NCBI RefSeq assembly: GCF_025913575.1
Contig: NZ_CP109785.1
Span: forward strand, 3,348,001 to 3,412,000
Origin: Halocatena marina
GTDB lineage: Archaea > Halobacteriota > Halobacteria > Halobacteriales > Haloarculaceae
Direction of reading: 5' to 3'
Length of the DNA: 64,000 nt
How positions within the stretch are numbered: the first letter of the stretch is position 1; each line of letters begins with the position of its first letter. The translations under genes were made by a program, and so were the position numbers. The notes under the pieces were generated by a model. That model had not been told where the DNA came from. It was given only the letters and a program-made list of their open reading frames with translations, and made no database searches. Positions 28,194 through 37,786 of the stretch are shown piece after piece.

Positions 28194-28946
28194 CTAATCC
28201 CAATCAGTTGCAAGGCCCCCACCGAGCAGGGCCATTCCAAGGAGTGATGCTCCGAGCGTGGTTCCGAGTCCACTAATGATGCCCGTTCCCAATCGAATAA
28301 ATCCGAGATACGGAATGCGGAATTCGGCTGTGCCGACGATCCAGGACGGCTTGACTGGAGAACTGATGTCCACGACTTGATCGTACATGTCGTTCCGCTG
28401 TTTGTTATCACCTTTCGTAATGAAACCACTGTGTGGCGCTGGGCAGTGTTCGAGCTGCTCACAGTTTTCAGCACCTCCGACGTACGCGGGGTTGGCTTTG
28501 TCATACCAGTTTTCACCCTCATTCACCCAAAATCGCGCCCTGTGAATGATTGGTGTTACCCGTTCTTCACCATGTGGTTGATATATAATCACGTCGCCGT
28601 ACGCTTTGAATGTCTTATACCCAGATTCTTTTCCAGCCTGATACGGAACAACGCCCGTGCTTTTTCCGTTGTACGTGACCGCTTCGCCACCCGCAAAGCG
28701 ATGTTCTTCCATAACAAACACGAGATCGCCCGTCTGAATGTGGGGGTCCATGCTCGGGCTTTCAATCGCGACCATTGGGGGCCACACGCCGCTCACTCCA
28801 AAGAGAATGGCTCCGATAAGGAGTACTGCAAGCGCACTTCCGACGATATCCCTGATATATGCGACTGCACCTTCATCTGTTGTCAACAACCATTTAATCC
28901 ATCCAGTTGCCCCGACTGGACCGTCTCTATCACCGCGGTTTACCAT
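28194..28946 (-). CDS. Signal peptidase I (S26, archaeal/ER type)
   Basis: 250 residues from the ATG at 28946. The first membrane helix (SALAVLLIGAILFGVSGVW) precedes the catalytic Ser in IESPSMDPHIQTGDLVFV. The second catalytic residue is His (PIIHRA) rather than the bacterial Lys, followed by ITKGDNKQ with the Asp. A C-terminal helix anchors the protein again. It removes Sec signal peptides at the outer face of the membrane. It is convergent with orc1 and divergent from the polymerase D gene. Confidence 0.9.
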   Translation of the reverse strand: MVNRGDRDGPVGATGWIKWLLTTDEGAVAYIRDIVGSALAVLLIGAILFGVSGVWPPMVAIESPSMDPHIQTGDLVFVMEEHRFAGGEAVTYNGKSTGVVPYQAGKESGYKTFKAYGDVIIYQPHGEERVTPIIHRARFWVNEGENWYDKANPAYVGGAENCEQLEHCPAPHSGFITKGDNKQRNDMYDQVVDISSPVKPSWIVGTAEFRIPYLGFIRLGTGIISGLGTTLGASLLGMALLGGGLATDWD

Positions 28947-29186
28947 TAGCAGCAATGTGTGCTCATGTTGTTTGAACCTTCTGGGTTCTGCTTGATCGAA
29001 TCAACATACCAATGATGTCAAACAACTCACGTGACGTACTATCACAGTCATTCGATCTCAATATAAACCAGTATTGAGACTAACATTGACTGTTTGAATG
29101 ACATTTTATTTTCATTGCGTCTGCACTATTTTCCTCGTTGACGTCAGTCGCTATGCTTTTGCCTACGCTCGGTCACGTCTTTTGGT

Positions 29187-30746
29187 GTGCCATTGGAGAC
29201 GCCGCGTCGACTCGTGACCGAACTCGCGCGTCGGGGATACAACGCCGAGCGTGAGGCTGTCACCCTTCTCGCCCGCGCACACGATCCTGCTGCCGCGCTT
29301 GATCGCACGATCGAATCACTCCCCGAGAATGCGCTGAAGCTCTCTGCCGAACACGTCCGGTCGATTCTCGATGGTACCTCTACTGGCCGTCCTCAAACCC
29401 CCCAAACAACCGTTTCAACTGGAAAGGATCAATCCGAATCTGATCCTTCTCGACACGAAACAAGCGAAGATGATGAACAAGTTCCAGTCGAAACAAAGGG
29501 GTCTAGCGAGTCGCAGCTCATTCGACAGAGTGACCGGAATCCATCGCCGGCATCGATCGCAGACGATATAACTGGTGAAAGTACCGGAACTGGCGAGTAC
29601 AAAGATTTTGTTGCCGTGTTTCGTGACCGCTACGAACGACTCTCTCGTTTGCTCAGGGGACGGGTCAACCATCGCCCGACGAACGCCGTCCAGCAGATGC
29701 CGGGTGGAAACGACGCGGCACTCATCGGAATGGTGAGCGACATTCGCTCGACTGCGAGCGGTCACTGGCTGATCGAACTAGAGGACACAAACGGCGTCTT
29801 TCCGTGCCTTGTCATGAAGGACAGATCGATTGCCGATCTTGTCGATGAACTTCTTCTCGATGAGATTATCGCTGTCGACGGAACTCTCTCCGACGATGCT
29901 GGCATTCTGTTTGTCGATTCGTTACATTTCCCAGACGTCCCCCATACTCACCATCCAACCACGGCTGATCGACACGTACAGGCAGCACTCATCAGCGACG
30001 TTCACGTGGGAAGTCAGGAGTTCATGGACGAGGCGTGGTCGCGCTTTGCTCGCTGGCTTCACACCGACGAGGCAGAATCAGTCGAATATCTTCTCCTCGC
30101 GGGTGATATGGTCGAAGGTGTCGGTGTCTACCCCGAACAAGACAAGGAGCTCTCAATCGTTGATATCTACGAACAGTACGAAGCGTTCTCCGAGCGCCTC
30201 AAAGAGATACCAGGTGACATGGAGATCGTCATGATTCCAGGTAACCACGACGCTGTTAGGTTAGCAGAACCACAGCCAGCGTTCGACGAAGAGCTTCGGG
30301 ACATCATGAACGCTCACGACGCTCGCATTACTGGGAATCCCTCGACGGTCACTGTCGAAGGCGTCTCGATACTCATGTACCACGGTGTCAGCCTCGATGA
30401 AGTCATCGCAGAACTCCCCGAAGAAAAAGCGAGCTACGACCACCCTCACCACGCGATGTATCAACTGCTCAAAAAACGCCACATCGCACCACAGTACGGC
30501 GGCCATACGCGACTCGCTCCAGAGAAACGCGATCACCTCACTATCGATGAGGTTCCCGACATCTTCCATACCGGGCACGTTCACAAACTCGGGTACGGAA
30601 AATACCACAACGTACTCGCAATCAACAGCGGCTGTTGGCAGGAACAGACATCGTTCCAGAAGAGCGTAAACATCGATCCTGACCACGCGTACGCTCCGAT
30701 CGTCGATCTCGATACCCTCTCGCTGACGATCAGAGATTTCAATTGA
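29187..30746 (+). CDS. polB: DNA polymerase D small subunit (DP1)
   Basis: 519 residues from a GTG start. The N-terminal helical domain (about 1-60) is joined by a polar, disordered linker (about 65-140) to an OB fold and a calcineurin-like phosphoesterase domain. Metal-site motifs are SDVHVGSQEF, LLAGDMVEG, MIPGNHDA, MYHGVS and HTGHVHKLG. DP1 carries the 3'-5' exonuclease of the euryarchaeal replicative polymerase; the large subunit is elsewhere. The linker DNA contains an ORB-like sequence. Placement beside orc1 and the origin makes this a replication locus. Confidence 0.95.
   Translation: MPLETPRRLVTELARRGYNAEREAVTLLARAHDPAAALDRTIESLPENALKLSAEHVRSILDGTSTGRPQTPQTTVSTGKDQSESDPSRHETSEDDEQVPVETKGSSESQLIRQSDRNPSPASIADDITGESTGTGEYKDFVAVFRDRYERLSRLLRGRVNHRPTNAVQQMPGGNDAALIGMVSDIRSTASGHWLIELEDTNGVFPCLVMKDRSIADLVDELLLDEIIAVDGTLSDDAGILFVDSLHFPDVPHTHHPTTADRHVQAALISDVHVGSQEFMDEAWSRFARWLHTDEAESVEYLLLAGDMVEGVGVYPEQDKELSIVDIYEQYEAFSERLKEIPGDMEIVMIPGNHDAVRLAEPQPAFDEELRDIMNAHDARITGNPSTVTVEGVSILMYHGVSLDEVIAELPEEKASYDHPHHAMYQLLKKRHIAPQYGGHTRLAPEKRDHLTIDEVPDIFHTGHVHKLGYGKYHNVLAINSGCWQEQTSFQKSVNIDPDHAYAPIVDLDTLSLTIRDFN
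29411..29425 (-). repeat. Degenerate ORB-like half in the polB linker
   Basis: On the minus strand the core reads TTTCCAGTTGAAACG, one or two changes from the ORB core, but no G-tract follows. It is inverted relative to the better match at 29481, 70 bp downstream. Weak on its own. Confidence 0.3.
29481..29501 (+). repeat. ORB-like element inside polB
   Basis: Reads GTTCCAGTCGAAACAAAGGG, with one difference from the 11821 box and the 25897-25917 box over this length. It encodes VPVETKG in the disordered linker, where codon choice is free. It lies 2.9 kb past the last origin box. Identity to ORBs is directly visible; binding is inferred. Confidence 0.55.
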
Positions 30747-30774
30747 TACACTGACACAGACGAGTCCAGTCTGT

Positions 30775-31158
30775 CTACGGTTCCAATCGATACCTCACTG
30801 TCCGTGTCCCCTCGAACGCCGGACCGTATCCCTCTAGTTCGAATGCAGCGTTCTCGACGACATCTCTCATTTCTTCGTCGTCATCTGCGACGAGCAGTTC
30901 CACGTCCATCGCTTCCTTTCGAGCGAACCGAATGGGTTCTTCGAGGAGCGCCTCACAGAGCTCTTCTGAGCCCTCTAGTTGGGTGATGTGGACGGTCTCT
31001 TGACGTGCATCGAAGCTGACAAATCCACCGACAGCATCGTCTGCTATCGCAACCCGAACTGTTCGGTCATGGACGAGATTTCGCATGACGTCCCGTGGCG
31101 CGCCCGTTTGGGCAGCGAGTTCTTCTGCATCCGCCTCGATGGCGTCCCGAACTTGCAT
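30775..31158 (-). CDS. GNAT-like acetyltransferase family protein
   Basis: 127 residues from the ATG at 31158. The pattern MQVRDAIEADAEELAAQTGAP, RVAIADDAVGGFVSFDA and the C-terminal AAFELEGYGPAFEG follows a short GNAT N-acetyltransferase domain. The acetyl-CoA loop is not clear, so activity is uncertain. A longer start (31218) would lie over the region upstream of aspartate kinase. Confidence 0.7.
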   Translation of the reverse strand: MQVRDAIEADAEELAAQTGAPRDVMRNLVHDRTVRVAIADDAVGGFVSFDARQETVHITQLEGSEELCEALLEEPIRFARKEAMDVELLVADDDEEMRDVVENAAFELEGYGPAFEGTRTVRYRLEP

Positions 31159-31303
31159 ATCCGGTCTACCGGTCTCGATCAGTATAAACCTCCGTCGGTA
31201 GCGACACCCGAACGGCAAGGCTTCGTTTTTCCCTGTAGTTTATAGCTAATCACGCGATACACACGGCAATGAGTTACAGTACCATAGTTGCTGGAGGACG
31301 ATC

Positions 31304-32488
31304 ATGCGCGTAGTTTCGAAATTCGGCGGAACGAGCCTCGGAAACGGCGACCGCGTCAACAGAGCCGCAGATTCGATCGCGGCGGTCGTCGAGGCGGATC
31401 ACGAGGTTGCTGTCGTTGCAAGCGCAATGGGATCGACGACGGATTACCTACTCGACTCAATCACGTTCGATGCGGACGATGCCGACCGCGCCGAAATCGT
31501 CAGCATGGGAGAGCGGACCAGCGTCCGTATGCTCAAAGCAGCGCTCGCTGCCCGTGGCATCGATGCAGTCTTCCTCGAACCGGGCGATGAAGACTGGCCG
31601 ATCGTCACCAACGCTCGCGGCGAAGTCGATGTCGAGGAAACCAAACAGCGCACCAAGGTGCTCACTGACCGCCTCGATGGTATCGTTCCGATCATTACGG
31701 GCTTTCTCGCTCAGGATCACGCTGGCAACGTAACGACGCTCGGTCGCGGTGGCAGCGATATGACGGCGGTCCTGCTCGGGAACTATATGAACGCCGACGA
31801 GGTCGTCATCGTCACCGACGTTGAAGGCGTTATGACCGGCGATCCTCGCGTGGTCGAGGGGGCACGCAATGTCGGACAAATCACCGTCGACGAACTGCGA
31901 AATCTCTCGTTCCGTGGTGCAGAAGTCATCGCCCCTAGCGCACTCGGATACAAGATTGAAGGGCTCTCTGTCCGTGTCGTCCACTACCAACACGGTGACC
32001 TTCTTTCGGGCGGCACGACGATCGAAGGACAGTTCGAAAAGCTCATCGACCTCCGAGATGAGCCACTTGCGTGCATCACGCTCGCGGGTCGATCGGTTCG
32101 AAATCAACACGGAGTCCTCTCTCGGCTATCGGGGACCCTTTCCGATCAGGACATCAACATCGACGCGGTCGCAAGCGGTATGGATTCCATCACATTCTAC
32201 GTCGATCAGGAACTCACCGAGCGCGTCGAAACCCTCTTGCACGATGTCGTTATCGAGGATCAACGTCTCTCAAGCGTTACCGTCGAAGACGAAATCGCCG
32301 TTGTTCGCGTTACCGGTGGAGAACTCCCCAACCAACCCGGCGTGATTAGTAATATTGTGAATCCCCTCGCTGGCGCTCATATCAACGTTCACGATATCAT
32401 CACGAGCGCGACCAGCGTGGCCCTCTTCGTCGACTGGGACGATGGGGAGGAAACGCTCGAAATCATCCAAGAGGAGTTTTCACAGTAG
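31304..32488 (+). CDS. lysC: Aspartate kinase
   Basis: 394 residues. It phosphorylates aspartate, the first step towards threonine, methionine and lysine. The N-terminus has the kinase signature VSKFGGTSLG; SMGERTSVRMLKAAL and TLGRGGSDMTAVLLG follow. Two ACT domains lie in the last 140 residues (ACITLAGRSVRNQHGVLSRL and VVRVTGGELPNQPGVIS), so allosteric control by end products is likely. The threonine-synthase-like gene at 5225 is in the same pathway but not linked. Confidence 0.95.
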   Translation: MRVVSKFGGTSLGNGDRVNRAADSIAAVVEADHEVAVVASAMGSTTDYLLDSITFDADDADRAEIVSMGERTSVRMLKAALAARGIDAVFLEPGDEDWPIVTNARGEVDVEETKQRTKVLTDRLDGIVPIITGFLAQDHAGNVTTLGRGGSDMTAVLLGNYMNADEVVIVTDVEGVMTGDPRVVEGARNVGQITVDELRNLSFRGAEVIAPSALGYKIEGLSVRVVHYQHGDLLSGGTTIEGQFEKLIDLRDEPLACITLAGRSVRNQHGVLSRLSGTLSDQDINIDAVASGMDSITFYVDQELTERVETLLHDVVIEDQRLSSVTVEDEIAVVRVTGGELPNQPGVISNIVNPLAGAHINVHDIITSATSVALFVDWDDGEETLEIIQEEFSQ

Positions 32489-32659
32489 TCGACGGGACTG
32501 ACAGAACAGTATTGAGCGATCGGGAATCCGTACGGATTCGGCGTTGGAAAACAGTGTTCGTGAGCAGACTGGGAGATCGGAGCGATGGATGCAGCAGTAC
32601 CAACGCACGTGATTGTCACACACAATTTTTGTTCGACATCAACATTGACTACCGGAGAG

Positions 32660-33625
32660 CTATGGAACTGCCCACCGGTCGGGAGCAGCATCGACGAGCG
32701 GAAAGCGTTGAAAGTAGCCTGCATCAGTGCTGTCAGTAAGCCGTGAGCCACGAGGATCTGCTCGGGCCGCGCGGTAGGCTTCAGCCAGTCCTGGATTGTC
32801 AGCGAGGGGTACGAGCTCGATGGTCGTGCCGCGTGGTTCCACATGAACGAGAAGATACGCCTGCGGGAACGAACAGGTCGCTGGTGCGACAACTTCGTAT
32901 CCGCCGCCGAGTGGAGCCACGGAGGGCCAATGGACGTGCCCGGCGAAACACAGCCCAACGTCGTGTTTTTCGAGCACAGCTGTCAGTTCGTTGGCGTTCG
33001 CTAGTCGGTACTCGACATCGTTTGCGCGATAAGCGTGGTCGCTCCCTGGTGCTGCAGTGTGATGCATTGCGATAATCGGTGTCTCTGTCTCCGGGAGCGT
33101 CCGTTCGAGCCAGTCCAACTGCGCACGTGAGATGGCACCACCGTGTGTCTCATCGAGTGATCCATCAGGCATCCACGCCGTGTTTATCCCAACGATGTCG
33201 ACACTGCCGACACGCTCTACGAACGGCAGCGAACCGGGCGTGTACTGTGAAATGAACTCTAACAGCGGTGGGGTCTGGTGGTCATCGTACTCCTTTGGAA
33301 CGTCGTGATTGCCAGGAACGGCCAGCACGGGCACAGCACACTGATCCAGCAATTCATCGAGTCGGTCGAACTCCCGACAGTGTCCATCCCGTGTGAGATC
33401 ACCGACAAACACCGCCGCATCGACAGCAAGTCGGTTGATATCGGCAATGGCCGTCATAACCCGGGCTTCTGTTCGGTGATACAACTTCCACGTTCCTTCA
33501 GCGTCTGGACTCACGTGAGGGTCAGCAATGACCGCAATCGTCGTCGATCGTCCACGTGGCGCGGGAAACCGTCCAACAAGCGGACCACGCCCCCCAACGA
33601 TCGATGATCTCGTGTGTGCTCCCAT
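32660..33625 (-). CDS. Metallophosphoesterase (calcineurin-like)
   Basis: 321 residues from the ATG at 33625. The five metal motifs are present: IADPHVSPD, VGDLTRDG, PGNHDVP, AMHHTAA and AGHVHWPS. The order matches class III cyclic nucleotide phosphodiesterase-like (CpdA/Icc) enzymes. The substrate is unknown. It has no signal peptide. It is convergent with lysC. Confidence 0.88.
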   Translation of the reverse strand: MGAHTRSSIVGGRGPLVGRFPAPRGRSTTIAVIADPHVSPDAEGTWKLYHRTEARVMTAIADINRLAVDAAVFVGDLTRDGHCREFDRLDELLDQCAVPVLAVPGNHDVPKEYDDHQTPPLLEFISQYTPGSLPFVERVGSVDIVGINTAWMPDGSLDETHGGAISRAQLDWLERTLPETETPIIAMHHTAAPGSDHAYRANDVEYRLANANELTAVLEKHDVGLCFAGHVHWPSVAPLGGGYEVVAPATCSFPQAYLLVHVEPRGTTIELVPLADNPGLAEAYRAARADPRGSRLTDSTDAGYFQRFPLVDAAPDRWAVP

Positions 33626-34201
33626 CTCATTCGTTCCTTTCGGAGCGATCAGAATGAAGATATTCACAGTATTCTACATATCCATCGTGAGCATGCATCG
33701 CTACTTATTGTGGGTGCTTTCAGCACAATAGGAATATAGAAATACACACAAAAGCAGAAATAATTTCAGAATAATCGTACAGTAATCACAGCCGTCTGTT
33801 CAGGATACTCACAATGGCACGCTTCGAGATCCGTCCCTTTCTCCCAGCGGTCGTAGGCTATCGGGGTGGGACTATATGGCCCACGAAGTTGCCCATCACA
33901 ATGGAAGTGTGGTGGGGTGACGGCAAACTATTTCGAGACGACTGTCGTTAATAAGATCATCACGGACGGTGGATCAATCCAGTAGCACCGAAACGTAGTG
34001 ACTGCAACCTACCTCCACTGGTGGAAACTCACAAACTGATTTGTTTCCCGTTCTGCCGTCGAATTTTTGTGTTTTCAAAAGTTATTCCGGAAAATCGGCG
34101 TTTCCAACGACCGTGCGGCAAGATTAGTAACGAAGCAAAGATATTTACGAAAACCCTATACGCACGGCGCGGGAGTTTCATTGTATGCTGCAGAGGGGAT
34201 T
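33626..34201. other. Intergenic region before the oxoacid dehydrogenase operon
   Basis: About 575 bp between divergent genes. A 45-codon frame at 33814-33951 (starting MARFEIRPFLP) resembles nothing I know and may be chance. A TATA-like run at about 34138-34147 lies some 55-65 bases before the pdhA ATG. No RNA gene or repeat was seen. Confidence 0.4.
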
Positions 34202-35305
34202 ATGAGTACATTAGAACGCGACCCCAATGAACGCGTTCAAGTTCTCGACGAGAACGGACGCGTTCGTGATGGGGCCACGGAACCGGATCTCGACGAGGAC
34301 GAACTCGTCGAGATGTACCGTGAGATGAAAATCGGTCGCCACTTCGACCAGCGGGCAGTGAGTCTCCAGCGGCAGGGGCGAATGGGAACGTTCCCGCCGA
34401 TGTCCGGTCAGGAAGGAGCACAGATTGGGAGCATTCACGCGCTCAACGCGGAAGATTGGATGATTCCATCGTACCGTGAACACGCGGCCGTATACGCCCG
34501 TGGCGTCGACTTCGATCAGACCCTCCGATACTGGATGGGTGATGAGCGTGGTAATCAGATGAGCAATCAGAACGTCTTTTCAGTCGCCGTTCCGATTGCG
34601 ACTCAGATACCCCACGCAACAGGCATGTCGTGGGCATCGAAGCTCAAAAACGAAGACCGGGTGTTCATGTGTTACTTCGGTGACGGTGCGACCAGCGAAG
34701 GTGACTTCCACGAGGGGCTGAACTTCGCGGGCGTCTTCGACACACCGACAGTATTTTTCTGCAACAACAATCAATGGGCGATCTCCGTCCCGCGAGAGCG
34801 ACAGACGGCAAGCAACACCATCGCGCAGAAGGCCACTGCCTACGGGTTCGAGGGTGTGCAGGTCGATGGGATGGATCCACTTGCTGTCTATCAGGTGACG
34901 AAAGCAGCCGTCGATAAGGCCCGTGATCCAGGGACAGAGGAACGTCGGCCGACACTCATCGAGGCTGTCCAGTATCGCTTTGGTGCACACACGACGGCAG
35001 ACGACCCGAGCGTATACCGCGACGACAGCGAGGTCGAACAGTGGAAGCGCCGCGATCCGATCCCACGTCTCGAAAAGTATCTCCGACGGGAGGGAATTCT
35101 CGACGACGAGCGCATCGACGCCATGACGAACGAGATCGAAGCGGAGGTCGCAGAAGCGATCGATGCCGCAGAGTCCACCGAACGGCCCGATCCATCGGAC
35201 ATGTTCGAGTACGTCTACGCGGACGTTCCCGAGCGGTTGAGTGAACAGCGCGAATGGTTCGAACAGCTTCGTGACCGACACGGCGATGAGGAGTTACTGG
35301 AATGA
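34202..35305 (+). CDS. pdhA: 2-oxoacid dehydrogenase E1 alpha subunit
   Basis: 367 residues from the ATG at 34202. This is the thiamine-diphosphate decarboxylase subunit of a pyruvate/branched-chain 2-oxoacid dehydrogenase complex. The TPP motif begins at [18 protein letters not shown] and ends at NNNQWAIS. The C-terminal half has [23 protein letters not shown] with the phosphorylation-loop-like region. It is the first of four genes in order E1a-E1b-E2-E3. The 4-base overlap (ATGA) with pdhB indicates coupling. In haloarchaea the true substrate of such complexes is often not pyruvate. Confidence 0.93.
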   Translation: MSTLERDPNERVQVLDENGRVRDGATEPDLDEDELVEMYREMKIGRHFDQRAVSLQRQGRMGTFPPMSGQEGAQIGSIHALNAEDWMIPSYREHAAVYARGVDFDQTLRYWMGDERGNQMSNQNVFSVAVPIATQIPHATGMSWASKLKNEDRVFMCYFGDGATSEGDFHEGLNFAGVFDTPTVFFCNNNQWAISVPRERQTASNTIAQKATAYGFEGVQVDGMDPLAVYQVTKAAVDKARDPGTEERRPTLIEAVQYRFGAHTTADDPSVYRDDSEVEQWKRRDPIPRLEKYLRREGILDDERIDAMTNEIEAEVAEAIDAAESTERPDPSDMFEYVYADVPERLSEQREWFEQLRDRHGDEELLE

Positions 35306-36309
35306 GCACACACTCACAGGAACAACAATCAAGTTCGCAGGATCTCACGCTCGTACAGGCGATCAGAGACGGTCTGTACGGCGAATTGGAACGGGATGAG
35401 GACGTCATCGTGATGGGCGAGGATGTCGGGAAAAACGGCGGCGTCTTCCGAGCAACGCAAGGACTGTACGACGAATTCGGCGAGGACCGCGTCATCGATA
35501 CACCGCTCGCCGAGTCTGGTATCGTCGGAACGGCTATCGGAATGGCAGCTTACGGTCTCCGTCCCGTCACGGAAATCCAGTTCATGGGATTCATTTATCC
35601 CGCCTTCGATCAGATTGTCTCCCACGCTGCGCGGCTTCGTAACCGTTCTCGTGGGCGTTTTTCCTGTCCACTGGTGGTCCGTGCGCCTTACGGAGGCGGG
35701 ATCCGCGCACCGGAACACCACTCGGAATCGAAGGAGGCCTTCTTCGTCCACGAACCCGGTCTGAAGGTCGTCGTTCCAAGCACGCCGTCTGACGCGAAAG
35801 GACTGCTCGCGTCGGCGATCCGCGATCCTGATCCAGTCGTGTTCCTCGAACCGAAACTCATCTACCGAGCGTTCCGCGAGGAAGTGGCCGACGAGGCATA
35901 CACCATCCCGATCGGAGAAGCAGCGGTGCGCCGGGAAGGCTCCGATGTTTCAGTGTTCACGTGGGGTGCAATGGCCCACCAGACGCTCGAAGCCGCCGAG
36001 GAGCTCGCAGGAGACATCGATGTCGAAGTGATCGATCTCCGGACCGTCTCCCCGCTCGACACCGAAACGATCGTCGAATCGTTCAAGAAGACGGGCCGCG
36101 CTGCTGTGGTCCACGAGGCACCGAAAACGGGCGGACTTGCGGGTGAGATCACCGCTACGATCCAAGAGGAGGCGCTCCTCTATCAGGAGGCCCCGATCGG
36201 GCGTATCACCGGCTTCGATGCCCCGTTCCCACTGTACGCGCTCGAAGATTACTACCTTCCAGAAGCCGCGCGTATCGCAGACGGAATCCGAGAGGTCGCT
36301 GAGTTCTGA
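35302..36309 (+). CDS. pdhB: 2-oxoacid dehydrogenase E1 beta subunit
   Basis: 335 residues. It completes the E1 heterotetramer. [37 protein letters not shown] at the start and [30 protein letters not shown] and a C-terminal transketolase domain ([16 protein letters not shown]) identify it. It overlaps pdhA by 4 bases and is separated from pdhC by 4 bases. Confidence 0.95.
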   Translation: MSTHSQEQQSSSQDLTLVQAIRDGLYGELERDEDVIVMGEDVGKNGGVFRATQGLYDEFGEDRVIDTPLAESGIVGTAIGMAAYGLRPVTEIQFMGFIYPAFDQIVSHAARLRNRSRGRFSCPLVVRAPYGGGIRAPEHHSESKEAFFVHEPGLKVVVPSTPSDAKGLLASAIRDPDPVVFLEPKLIYRAFREEVADEAYTIPIGEAAVRREGSDVSVFTWGAMAHQTLEAAEELAGDIDVEVIDLRTVSPLDTETIVESFKKTGRAAVVHEAPKTGGLAGEITATIQEEALLYQEAPIGRITGFDAPFPLYALEDYYLPEAARIADGIREVAEF

Positions 36310-36313
36310 TCAA

Positions 36314-37777
36314 ATGGTTCGCGAATTCAAACTCCCGGATGTCGGTGAAGGTGTCGCAGAAGGTGAAATCGTCAGCTGGCTCGTCGAAGCCGGTGATCCT
36401 GTCGAAGAAGACCAGCCAGTTGCGGAAGTCGAAACCGACAAAGCGGTCGTCGATGTTCCATCACCGGTAAACGGAACTGTTGCCGAACTCCGAGCCGAAG
36501 AAGGGGAAGTCGTCCCTGTCGGTGACGTCATCATCGTCTTCACTGTCGAAGGAGAGGAACAACAGCAAAAAAGCGACACGGAAAGTGAAGACAGCGATCC
36601 AACAGACTCGGCTGAAACCGATACGGACACATCGTCTCGTGTCTTCGCTGCTCCAAGCGCCCGTCGTCTTGCGCGTGAACTCGGCGTCGATATCAGCGCG
36701 GTCGATGGCTCCGGTCCCGGTGGTCGCATCAGCGGAAGTGACGTTCGTGCGCACGCAGAAGGGTCCGACCCCGAACCAGCAAACAACACTGCCGAGCCCA
36801 GCGAGGCTACGGATGTTGAACCTGTCACAGAAGACGTAAGCGATACTACGACTCCTCGATCCGTTCCCTCCTCATCTGCCGATCGAGAACAAACGCTCGC
36901 TGCTCCCGCGACCAGAAAGCTCGCTAAGGAGCACGAGATCGACATCAATACCGTTCCGACCGACGAGGAGCACGATGGCCAGCCGTTCGTTACGCCCGAG
37001 CAGGTTCGTTCGTTCGCCGAAACCCAACAGGCTGCCCAACAAGCCGACGCTCGCGCTATGCAGACCGCAGGTCCCAGCGAGCGAGAAGAGCGCATTCCAT
37101 ACCGCGGTATCCGACGTACCATCGGGAAGCAGATGGAGCGCTCGAAATACACCGCGCCCCACGTCACCCACCACGACGAAGTTGATGTGACTGAGCTCGT
37201 CGAAACGCGCTCGGATCTCAAGCAGGTCGCAGAGGAACAGGGCGTCTCGCTCACCTACATGCCGTTCGTGATGAAGGCTGTCGTCGCCGGACTGAAGGAG
37301 TTCCCTTATCTGAACTCCTCGCTCGATGAAACTAGCGATGAGATCATTCTCAAGAACTACTACAACATCGGTGTCGGCGTGGCGACCGACGCGGGACTGA
37401 TGGTTCCGGTGGTCGATGACGTCGACCGGAAAGGACTCCTTCAGATCGCCTCCGAGATGAACGAACGCGTACTGAAGGCGCGCGAGCGCTCGATCACCCG
37501 TGAGGAGATGCAGGGTGGAACGTTTACGATCACCAACTTCGGTGCTGTTGGTGGCGAATACGCAACGCCGATCATCAACTATCCAGAGACCGCAATTCTC
37601 GGTCTCGGAGAGATTAAGGAGAAACCACGCGTCGTCGACGGTGAAGTTGTCCCACGGAAGGTGATGACGCTCTCACTGTCGATCGATCACCGCGTCATCG
37701 ACGGAGCGATTGCCGGTCAGTTCGCAAACACGGTGAAGCGCTATCTGAACAATCCATCGCTGCTACTACTCGAATAA
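36314..37777 (+). CDS. pdhC: 2-oxoacid dehydrogenase E2 (lipoamide acyltransferase)
   Basis: 487 residues from the ATG at 36314. One lipoyl domain (lipoyl Lys in ETDKAVVDV, about residue 43) is followed by an acidic linker and what look like two peripheral subunit-binding domains (APSARRLARELGVDI at about 113 and APATRKLAKEHEIDI at about 197). The catalytic domain ends with SIDHRVIDG, the active-site HxxxDG. It passes acyl groups from E1 to CoA and forms the core of the complex. The two binding domains are separately noted. Confidence 0.94.
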   Translation: MVREFKLPDVGEGVAEGEIVSWLVEAGDPVEEDQPVAEVETDKAVVDVPSPVNGTVAELRAEEGEVVPVGDVIIVFTVEGEEQQQKSDTESEDSDPTDSAETDTDTSSRVFAAPSARRLARELGVDISAVDGSGPGGRISGSDVRAHAEGSDPEPANNTAEPSEATDVEPVTEDVSDTTTPRSVPSSSADREQTLAAPATRKLAKEHEIDINTVPTDEEHDGQPFVTPEQVRSFAETQQAAQQADARAMQTAGPSEREERIPYRGIRRTIGKQMERSKYTAPHVTHHDEVDVTELVETRSDLKQVAEEQGVSLTYMPFVMKAVVAGLKEFPYLNSSLDETSDEIILKNYYNIGVGVATDAGLMVPVVDDVDRKGLLQIASEMNERVLKARERSITREEMQGGTFTITNFGAVGGEYATPIINYPETAILGLGEIKEKPRVVDGEVVPRKVMTLSLSIDHRVIDGAIAGQFANTVKRYLNNPSLLLLE

Positions 37778-37786
37778 TACACCAAA

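Noticed and set aside
33814..33951. 45-codon frame in the gap before the dehydrogenase operon
   Set aside because: No match to anything known and no promoter at the right distance.
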